A DNA stretch of 17,095 bases, taken from the NCBI GenBank assembly GCA_022573485.1, contig JACZTW010000037.1, forward strand, positions 1 to 17,095, read 5' to 3'. Below, piece after piece: positions 7,359 through 13,152 of the stretch (position 1 is its first letter; the number at the start of each line of letters is the position of its first letter). Both the position numbers and the translations under genes were made by a program. Below the pieces are notes generated by a model. That model did not search any database, was not told the origin of the DNA, and saw only the letters and a list, made by a program, of their open reading frames with translations. Source of the DNA: Planctomycetota bacterium (GTDB lineage Bacteria > Planctomycetota > Phycisphaerae > UBA1845 > CAIVHJ01).

Positions 7359-7510
7359 CCACTAAAGCACCAAGACACCAAGTTTGGGAAACCGAGCAAA
7401 GAAGACAGAAGAATCACTCGCGCCGCGCGCCACAACAAGCAGGCGCTCGGTCGTCCCTTTTCCGTCTTCTTTTCTCCCTATTTTCCTTCGTGTCTTTGTG
7501 CCTTCGTGGC
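7359..7510. repeat. MITE-like element with 8-nt tandem inverted ends
   Basis: The left end (7359-7384) and right end (7485-7510) are imperfect inverted repeats of about 26 bp. Each end is built of three roughly 8-nt units (ACCAAGAC-like on the left; CACGAAGG/CACAAAGA on the complement of the right). About 100 bp lie between, including a smaller inverted AGAAGAC/GTCTTCT pair. It starts at the prmC stop and fills the gap to murA. It encodes nothing visible. Confidence 0.7.
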
Positions 7511-7526
7511 CTAATTGGCAACAAAT

Positions 7527-7532
7527 GAGAGG
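7527..7532 (+). promoter_or_regulatory. Ribosome binding site deciding murA GTG start
   Basis: GAGAGG lies nine bases before GTG 7542. The upstream in-frame TTG at 7515 directly follows the repeat element and has no ribosome site. Confidence 0.6.
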
Positions 7533-7541
7533 TTTGCAGCG

Positions 7542-8807
7542 GTGGACTATTTTCAAATTAACGGCGGGAACCGACTCAAGGGCACAGTGACGATCAGCGG
7601 CGCGAAGAACGCCGCTCTGCCGATCATGGCGGCGACGCTCATGGTCGATGGCGAGACGGTGCTGCAAGGCGTGCCCGATTTGATCGACGTTCGGCACATG
7701 TGCAAGATGCTGAACAAGCTGGGCGTGCAGACCCGCCGCGACGACGACGGCGGCTTGCGGATCACCGTGACCGATGAAATGAACTGTCATGCGGAGTATG
7801 AGTTGGTGCGCCAGATGCGGGCCAGCGTGTGCCTGATGGGTCCGCTGCTGGCCAAACGCAAGAAGGCGCAGGTGGCTTTGCCGGGCGGGTGCGCCATCGG
7901 CGATCGGCCGATCAGTCTGCACATCTCCGGAATGGAAGCGCTGGGCGCGGACAGCGAATTGATCAGCGGCGACATACACCTCAAAGCCAAGAAGCTGATC
8001 GGCAGCGAGATTTTCCTGGGCGGGCCGTTCGGCTCGACGGTGACCGGCACCGCCAACATCATGATGGCTGCGACGCTGGCCCAGGGCCGGACCATTCTCG
8101 AATCGGCGGCCTGTGAACCGGAGATCACCGATCTGGGAGATTTCCTGATCGCCTGCGGCGCGCAAATCAGCGGCCAGGGCACGCCGCGCATCACAATCGA
8201 CGGCGTGTCTTCCCTTCGGGGGTGTGAGTACGCCATCATTCCCGATCGAATCGAAACCGGAACCTTCATGATCGCCGCCGCCATCACAAACGGCGAATTG
8301 ACGCTCCAAAACTGTCGGCCTCAGCATTTGCTGGCGGTCATCGATCGGCTCCGCCGCGTGGGCGTGATCATTGAGCGCCAGGACGACGGAGTGGTGGTGT
8401 CGTCGGCCCGGCGCTTGGAACCCGTAGAGGTCTCGACCCAGCCGTACCCCGGTTTTCCGACCGACTTGCAGGCACAAATATCCGCCCTGCTGTGCCTGGC
8501 CGACGGCAACAGCATGGTGACCGAAAAAATCTTCCCGGACCGTTTCCTGCACGTGGCGGAACTGAACCGCATGGGGGCGCGCATCCGCAAAGAAAGTGCG
8601 ACAGTGATGATCGAAGGAGTCAAGCGTCTGGTCGGTGCGCCGGTCATGGCTTCGGATCTTCGCGCGTCAGCCGCCCTGGTTCTGGCGGGCCTGGTGGCCA
8701 AGGGCCAGACGCAGCTTGATCGCATCTACCACATTGACCGCGGCTACGAGCAAATCGAGAAGAAGCTCAACGCCGTCGGTGCCGATATTGCTCGGCTCTC
8801 CGAATAA
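7542..8807 (+). CDS. murA: UDP-N-acetylglucosamine 1-carboxyvinyltransferase MurA
   Basis: Transfers enolpyruvate from PEP to UDP-GlcNAc, the first committed step of peptidoglycan synthesis, in the cytoplasm. With the GTG start the protein is 421 residues, close to the 419 of E. coli, and begins DYFQINGG where E. coli has DKFRVQGP. Key residues are present: Lys22-Asn23 in SGAKNAALP, catalytic Cys117 in GGCAIGDRP (Cys, not the Asp of fosfomycin-resistant forms), Arg122, Asp308 in FPTDLQAQ, and Arg400 in HIDRGYE. The longer TTG reading (7515) adds nine residues next to a repeat and is unlikely. A Cys at the active site predicts fosfomycin sensitivity. A murA gene in this lineage bears on the question of planctomycete peptidoglycan. 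Confidence 0.96.
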   Translation: MDYFQINGGNRLKGTVTISGAKNAALPIMAATLMVDGETVLQGVPDLIDVRHMCKMLNKLGVQTRRDDDGGLRITVTDEMNCHAEYELVRQMRASVCLMGPLLAKRKKAQVALPGGCAIGDRPISLHISGMEALGADSELISGDIHLKAKKLIGSEIFLGGPFGSTVTGTANIMMAATLAQGRTILESAACEPEITDLGDFLIACGAQISGQGTPRITIDGVSSLRGCEYAIIPDRIETGTFMIAAAITNGELTLQNCRPQHLLAVIDRLRRVGVIIERQDDGVVVSSARRLEPVEVSTQPYPGFPTDLQAQISALLCLADGNSMVTEKIFPDRFLHVAELNRMGARIRKESATVMIEGVKRLVGAPVMASDLRASAALVLAGLVAKGQTQLDRIYHIDRGYEQIEKKLNAVGADIARLSE

Positions 8808-8941
8808 CTCCCCCGGAGCCGCCGGAGCCCATTATTGGCCCGGATAGGGCCGCTGCCGGACATGGCGATCCCTTGCGGCTGATCCTTCAACCTGTGGCGG
8901 TGCGTGCCAATCGTTTAGTCGGTGCATTCATGTGCCGATAA

Positions 8942-9043
8942 GTATCCGCGAAGCAGGCGCCTCGCACGCTGCTGTCCATGGATGTCGCTGACCTCGACGG
9001 CAATGGCGTGCTGGAGTTTATGGTTTCCATTGACGCAGTGTAG
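8942..9043 (+). pseudogene. Remnant of a VCBS/FG-GAP-like repeat protein
   Basis: An open frame between TAA (8939-8941) and TAG (9041-9043) reads ...SMDVADLDGNGVLEFMV... The VADLDGNG-x-LEF pattern is the calcium-binding loop of VCBS/FG-GAP or EF-hand-like repeats, which are common in large planctomycete surface proteins. Only about 33 codons remain and no ribosome site precedes the ATG at 8978, so I read it as a degraded C-terminus. A chance match is possible. Confidence 0.35.
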
Positions 9044-9057
9044 ATCCATAATAGTTT
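9030..9057 (+). promoter_or_regulatory. Weak promoter candidate for the lipoprotein protease
   Basis: TTGACG (9030-9035) and TAGTTT (9052-9057) are 16 bases apart, five and four matches to consensus. The leader would be about 115 nt. Confidence 0.25.
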
Positions 9058-9178
9058 GGCATTAGGGCTGCCCGCCGATGGAATGGTGACTCGCGGATCA
9101 CAGAATACGTCGATGCTATGTGAGCGGCGAAGATTGAGACCCTCGAATCACGGCCCACTGAAGGAGGATCGTAAAGTG

Positions 9179-10384
9179 ATGCACCGATTGCTTGCGATGA
9201 TGGTCCTGTTGCCTGTTTGCACGTCGATTGGCTGTTCGGGATCGAACGGGGGCACGGACGGCAACGGCAACGAGAACGAGAATGGAACCACCGGCCAGAC
9301 GCCGAGCGCCCGCGCGCCGGACGGCTTTCCGACTGCCGCGAAAGTCAGCTTCGATAACGCCAATTTCCTGAGCCTTGAGGGCACGATTGGGTCCAGCGAT
9401 GACATCAAAGTGTATAATTTGGGTCCGCTGTCGTTGGGCGATCGTGTCGAGAGCCTGTGTATCGCGACGGGAGACGGCAGCCTCGATCCCATGACGGCGT
9501 TGTTCGACGCCGACGGCTATCGCGTCTTTTGGAACGACGACATCAATGTCGAAACCAACAACTTCGATTCTGCCTTTGACGGCCCGATCCGTCATGACAG
9601 CGACGGTTATTTCCTGGCCGTCACCACGACGAGCTTTTTCAACACCACCGGGTTCTTTCGCTGCACGCTGAAGCTCGAGCCCGGTGTGGCGGTGGCCCCG
9701 CTCATCGGCCAACGCGTCGTGCTGCAATTTTCGGGCGCTGAGGATGTACGCGTGGCGGACAAGGGTTACGGCACGCTGCCGGCCTTCGCCGGGGCCAATG
9801 TGGCTTCCGAATTTTCCAGCGACACCACGGCGCTGATGGACCTCATCGTCAGCCTGGCCCGGGAGGACTTCGCACGCTACGACGTGACGATTTCGACGAC
9901 GGATGACCCCGAACCCGAGGGCAATTTCACGACGATATTCTTTGGCACAGGCACCACGCAGAGCATCTTCGGCATCGCCGACGACATCGATTTCTACAAC
10001 AGCAACGACATGGACAACGCCATCGTCTTCCTCGAAGCGTTCGAGGGCCTCTCTAGCAGCCTGGACGCGACAGGCCAAGCGCTGGCCAACGTCGTCGCCC
10101 ACGAGATTGGGCACACACTCGGATTGATGCACACCAATGACATCACGACGCTGATGGACACCACGGGCGCGGACCAGACGCTGTTGGCGGATCAGTCCTT
10201 CGGGATTGCCGACATCGTGGACTTTCCGATCGGCAAGCAGAATGCGCCGTTGCTCCTGGAAGAAACGCTCGGCCGAGCAGTGGCCAAGACGCGCACGCTG
10301 CCGGACGACGGCCTTTGGCGCTGCGGCACCTGCGGCGCGACCCTGTCGCTCGTGTCGGGTCCAAGCACCGCCACCTCAGATTGA
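9179..10384 (+). CDS. Putative metzincin-type zinc protease, secreted lipoprotein
   Basis: A 401-residue exported protein. Residues 1-18 form a hydrophobic signal ending SIGC, so Cys19 is a possible lipidation site, though the -3 residue is Ser and not the usual Leu. A Gly/Asn/Glu linker follows (about 20-40). Residues 55-170 resemble a PPC-type beta-sandwich (SSDDIKVYNL, LDPMTALFDADG, DGYFLAV). The catalytic signature HEIGHTLGLMH at 308-318 gives zinc ligands His308, His312 and His318 with base Glu309, and Met326 in TTLMD is a plausible Met-turn: together the metzincin pattern. The C-terminus has an unusual CGTC motif (about 382-385). The ATG is preceded by AAGGAGG (9161-9167); a GTG three bases earlier has better spacing. 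The substrate is unknown. Convergent with dus. Confidence 0.75.
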   Translation: MHRLLAMMVLLPVCTSIGCSGSNGGTDGNGNENENGTTGQTPSARAPDGFPTAAKVSFDNANFLSLEGTIGSSDDIKVYNLGPLSLGDRVESLCIATGDGSLDPMTALFDADGYRVFWNDDINVETNNFDSAFDGPIRHDSDGYFLAVTTTSFFNTTGFFRCTLKLEPGVAVAPLIGQRVVLQFSGAEDVRVADKGYGTLPAFAGANVASEFSSDTTALMDLIVSLAREDFARYDVTISTTDDPEPEGNFTTIFFGTGTTQSIFGIADDIDFYNSNDMDNAIVFLEAFEGLSSSLDATGQALANVVAHEIGHTLGLMHTNDITTLMDTTGADQTLLADQSFGIADIVDFPIGKQNAPLLLEETLGRAVAKTRTLPDDGLWRCGTCGATLSLVSGPSTATSD

Positions 10385-10399
10385 GTTTATTTCATCCCC

Positions 10400-10462
10400 G
10401 AGCCGTGGCCTTTAGGCTACGGACCGAACTGGCGGTCGGTCCGCACCCTGAAGGGTGCGGCT
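10400..10462. repeat. Inverted hairpin pair between convergent genes
   Basis: One hairpin at 10400-10426 begins GAGCCGTGGCCTTTAGG. A second at 10437-10462 (CCGCACCCTGAAGGGTGCGG) faces it. CGGACCG and CGGTCCG form an inner inverted repeat. It has the same plan as 2358-2449. Lying between two convergent stops, it could act as a bidirectional terminator, although no T-run follows either arm. Confidence 0.65.
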
Positions 10463-10494
10463 GGGGGCGGGGCGTTCCACATGCTGCATCCTGC

Positions 10495-11559
10495 TCAGCC
10501 TTCCGCTCCGGCGGCGACGAGTTGTGCGTCGTCGTCAGGGATCGCCGGGTAATCCACGCTGCTGTCGTAGAAATGGTCAAACACATTCTGCCAATCCTTG
10601 GGCGTCTTCACATCTTCCGCGAAGGCCCGACGCACCTTCTTCGGTGAGGGGTGCCGGCTGGCGTAGCGGATGCAATGCTTGCGCATTATTCGCGTGGCGC
10701 GATCGTCGCCAAAGAACTCCCGCGCCAACTCGCAGTGTTCGGCAATCACGGCGCGCTGTTCGGCGATGGTCGGCGGATCCGGCTTGGGGCGTCCGGCGAG
10801 CAGAGCCTCGCACTCGCGAAAGATCCACGGGTTGCCGATGCAGCCCCGTGCAATGGTCACGCCGTCCACACCGGTCTGCTCCAGCATCCGAATGCAATCC
10901 TCGGCGCGGAACAAGTCGCCGCTGCCCAGCACGACGCGATCGCCGGCATACTTCTTGAGCGTGCTCAGGAATTCCCACTTGCTCGGGCCTTTGTAGCGTT
11001 GCTCGACGGTTCGCCCGTGGACCGTGATGGCCGACACGCCGATCTCGAAGGCGCCGTCGAAAATCTCGAAGAACCGCCGCTCCGCCTCGGGGCTGTCGTC
11101 CATGCCGCGGCGCATCTTGACCGTGACCGGCACGCGATCCGAGACCGCGCCATACACGTTGCGAACAATGGCCAGCGCTTCGTCGGGATGGCCCAGCATG
11201 TATCCGCCACGGCAGCGGCCCAGCACTTTCTTCACTGGGCAACCGAAATTGATATCCATGACGTCGTATCCCGCCCGAACCATGACGTCCGCTGCCTCGG
11301 CGAAGACGTCTGGATCGCTGCCCATCAACTGGCCGCCGACCGGGTGCATGTCGTCGGTCATCGCCAGATCGCGCTTGTTCTTTTTGCCGGGATACATGAT
11401 GAATTTGTCGAGCACGACCTCATTGAGGGTGAAGCGGCACCCCAGGCGCTTGGCGATCGTGCGCATGGGCAGATCGCTGTAGCCCGACAGCGCCGCCTGC
11501 ACGAACGGCGAACCGATTTCGACTGAGCCGATTGTGAGCATGAAATGATCGTAGCCCAT
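10495..11559 (-). CDS. dus: tRNA-dihydrouridine synthase
   Basis: FMN enzyme reducing uridine to dihydrouridine in tRNA. From the chosen start (354 residues), the TIM barrel opens LTIGSVEIGSPF and shows SGYSDLPMR, where most family members have AGVTDLPFR. The catalytic acid is Cys107 in INFGCPVKKV. FMN/phosphate motifs HGRT (181-184), GSGDLF (212-217) and ARGCIGNPWIF (238-248) follow, then the helical tRNA-binding domain. The ATG at 11559 has AAGG about ten bases upstream. ATG 11541 aligns even better with the DusB N-terminus but has no ribosome site. The open frame runs back to 11709, and those 50 extra residues look non-coding. It is closest in pattern to DusB-like enzymes, but the subfamily is uncertain, so I use only dus. 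Confidence 0.92.
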   Translation of the reverse strand: MGYDHFMLTIGSVEIGSPFVQAALSGYSDLPMRTIAKRLGCRFTLNEVVLDKFIMYPGKKNKRDLAMTDDMHPVGGQLMGSDPDVFAEAADVMVRAGYDVMDINFGCPVKKVLGRCRGGYMLGHPDEALAIVRNVYGAVSDRVPVTVKMRRGMDDSPEAERRFFEIFDGAFEIGVSAITVHGRTVEQRYKGPSKWEFLSTLKKYAGDRVVLGSGDLFRAEDCIRMLEQTGVDGVTIARGCIGNPWIFRECEALLAGRPKPDPPTIAEQRAVIAEHCELAREFFGDDRATRIMRKHCIRYASRHPSPKKVRRAFAEDVKTPKDWQNVFDHFYDSSVDYPAIPDDDAQLVAAGAEG

Positions 11560-11695
11560 CGCTCGGCGGCCTTCAACCGTTAAGCGAAGTACGCCGGGCG
11601 GGAGCCCGAGAGGACTGGGTTCATCGCGATCCTGCTGGGCACCTGGGTTTGACACTGAATTCCTGCTGCGGGAAACGCGATCCGTGCTGCGGAGG

Positions 11696-11751
11696 CTGCT
11701 AAACGGCAAGCCACCGGCTGCATCTATCGAAGTGACTTGGTCGTTTAGCAG
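11696..11751. repeat. 10-bp inverted repeat
   Basis: CTGCTAAACG (11696-11705) and CGTTTAGCAG (11742-11751) are perfectly complementary around a 36-nt spacer. Confidence 0.6.
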
Positions 11752-11780
11752 TTGCCGCTTCGCAGATTTCGCGTGTGCGC

Positions 11781-11851
11781 GTGTGCCACTGCTCTTGAGC
11801 AGTATCTGAACCCTCGGTGCAGAAACTCACCGCTCAAGAGCAGTGGCACAC
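11781..11851. repeat. Perfect 20-bp inverted repeat
   Basis: GTGTGCCACTGCTCTTGAGC (11781-11800) is matched exactly by its reverse complement at 11832-11851, with a 31-nt loop. Flanking GTGTG/CACAC bases extend the pairing with a small indel. The left arm continues into a smaller palindrome, CTGCTC-TT-GAGCAG. The hairpin lies about 36 bp after the hydrolase stop, where a terminator would be, but it lacks a T-run. Confidence 0.85.
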
Positions 11852-11886
11852 TCGTACACACGCATGAATCGACTTCAGGCGGAGCG

Positions 11887-12786
11887 CTAGTTCTTCGGCG
11901 GGCGCAGGCCGCGGCGCTCAGCTTCGACGGCGCTGCTGTAGAGGCGGCGGTTCTCGACGTTGATCCTCTCGATTTCCGGGCTGCCGGCGGCGTGGTAGAC
12001 GTCGCTGTTGACGCTGGCGGTGACGGCGCCGGCCGATGGGCCGCCGATGTTTTTCTTGAGATATGTGACGATGTAGTGCCGAACGCCCGGCACTTTGCCG
12101 AACATTCGCGTGCCGTGAATGCCGGTTGTGGCATAGGTCTTCAACTCCGCCTGCTTGGCGAGTTCGGACAATGCCTGCGGGCCCTTGGGGCGCTCCTCTT
12201 CCGAAGTCAGCATCAGCACCGGGCGCCGGCCGTACTGCTTGATGTCCTCAACGGAATCCACACCGAGGTAATTCTCGCCCGGCGTCATCAGCACGACCGT
12301 GTCCACCGATTTGTCGCGTACGGCGTAGTCCAGAGCGACACTGCAACCCACGCTGGCGCCCACGATGGCCAGGCGAGAGAGATCCACCTCCGGTCTCTGC
12401 TGCAGCCAGCGATACGCGCCGAAGACATCGCGGTGCATGGCCCGGAACAGCACCGGGTCACGGTCGCGGACGCGTTTTTCCAGTTTGCGATCTTCGGGTT
12501 TAATGCTCTCGCCGTGCCCGCGCATGTCGATGGCCATGATTGCGAATCCCGCGTCTTCCAATACGGAAACCAACGGCCGCCAGGCTGAGCGGTCCGAGCG
12601 ATACATGTGCAGCAGAATCACCGCCGGGGCCGGCGTCTTCGCATCTTTCGGCATCCAATAGTCGCCGATGATGACCACGCCGTCGGACGTGGTGTACTCG
12701 ACGCGGTACGGTTCGCCGGCGTGCAGAATCGTGGCCGAACAAAGAAAGACGAAGCCCAGCGCCGCTCGTGACGTGCAGTGTCGCAT
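11887..12786 (-). CDS. Secreted alpha/beta hydrolase
   Basis: A 299-residue exported hydrolase of the dienelactone-hydrolase/esterase-like fold. The start at 12786 is fixed by GGAGG (12795-12799 on the complement), eight bases upstream. Residues 1-23 form a signal peptide ending LHA before GEP. The mature part opens with a paired beta-strand (SDGVVIIGDYWMP), then LLHMYRSDRSAW at the oxyanion strand. The nucleophile is Ser145 in GASVG, and His224 in GIHGT is the likely catalytic histidine. The usual acidic residue after strand 7 falls in TSEEERPKG (about 194-202), so the acid may be Glu and not Asp. The substrate is unknown. It stands alone, divergent from the PDZ protease, with a promoter at 12843-12871. 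An open frame 13 codons longer is less likely. Confidence 0.82.
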   Translation of the reverse strand: MRHCTSRAALGFVFLCSATILHAGEPYRVEYTTSDGVVIIGDYWMPKDAKTPAPAVILLHMYRSDRSAWRPLVSVLEDAGFAIMAIDMRGHGESIKPEDRKLEKRVRDRDPVLFRAMHRDVFGAYRWLQQRPEVDLSRLAIVGASVGCSVALDYAVRDKSVDTVVLMTPGENYLGVDSVEDIKQYGRRPVLMLTSEEERPKGPQALSELAKQAELKTYATTGIHGTRMFGKVPGVRHYIVTYLKKNIGGPSAGAVTASVNSDVYHAAGSPEIERINVENRRLYSSAVEAERRGLRPPKN

Positions 12787-12842
12787 TTGCCCATCCTCCA
12801 GTACACTGAATTGTCGGAATGCCAACTCGATCGATCGTGCTC

Positions 12843-12871
12843 AATCTAGAATTCGCCGGCGGGTTCGTCAA
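12843..12871 (-). promoter_or_regulatory. Sigma-70-type promoter for the hydrolase
   Basis: On the minus strand TTGACG (12866-12871) and TAGATT (12843-12848) are 17 bases apart. The leader to the ATG at 12786 would be about 50 nt. Confidence 0.5.
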
Positions 12872-12961
12872 CTCGGCATCGAGCGCCTGGCCGCTCGCTC
12901 GGCACGCAGGCGCGTTTCCCGACGACCTCCAAAGGATCGCCAGAGTTTCCCTAAACCCAAA

Positions 12962-12985
12962 GAGCCGCAGGCTTTAGCCTGCGCG
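12962..12985. repeat. Single GAGCCGC palindrome
   Basis: This 24-bp copy is identical to 6201-6224 and folds around TTTA. Unlike the other three loci, no inverted partner lies within 100 bp. Confidence 0.75.
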
Positions 12986-13152
12986 ACGAGCCGAGGGCCG
13001 AGGCCATGCCGCCACGCAGTTAAACCCGGGGTCGTGGATTTTGGTACTGGTCTTCTGGCACCCGGGCGTGTGTTGCGGGTACACTACTACGGCGTCGAGT
13101 TTGCACAGCTTCCGATCGTACCCACACGGGGTTTGCATTGAGAGGAGTGATC

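Larger units (their letters stand above)
8808..9178. other. 371-bp gap between murA and the lipoprotein protease
   Basis: There is no RNA gene and no short-repeat array here, unlike most other gaps. It holds a GC-rich stretch after murA without a T-run, a possible gene remnant (8942-9043), a weak promoter candidate (9030-9057) and the ribosome site at 9161-9167. Confidence 0.6.
11560..11886. other. 327-bp gap between hydrolase and dus
   Basis: It contains two inverted repeats (11696-11751 and 11781-11851) and no supported gene or tRNA. The dus reading frame stays open back to 11709 but lacks a start with a ribosome site or any family similarity. No convincing promoter for dus was found. Confidence 0.6.
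12787..13152. other. 366-bp divergent gap between hydrolase and PDZ protease
   Basis: It holds the hydrolase promoter (12843-12871), one GAGCCGC palindrome (12962-12985) and the protease ribosome site. No convincing promoter for the protease and no RNA gene were found. Confidence 0.6.

Noticed and set aside
7362..8552. 396-residue frame opposite murA
   Set aside because: Antisense to all murA catalytic motifs; His/Gln/Arg-rich composition typical of a reverse shadow.
8808..8860. Intrinsic terminator after murA
   Set aside because: GC-rich partial dyads are present but no T-run follows.
9057..9071. Sigma-54 promoter (TGGCAT, then CTGC at correct GG-GC spacing)
   Set aside because: GG and GC spacing fits, but other consensus bases are missing and such matches are expected by chance.
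9116..10132. 338-residue frame opposite the metalloprotease
   Set aside because: Shadow frame; the plus strand has a signal peptide, a ribosome site and the HEIGH motif.
11560..11709. N-terminal 50-residue extension of dus
   Set aside because: No family similarity or ribosome site, and the frame is open probably by composition alone.
13055..13080. Sigma-54 promoter before the PDZ protease (TGGCAC...TTGC)
   Set aside because: The spacing between the GG and GC elements is about six bases too long.
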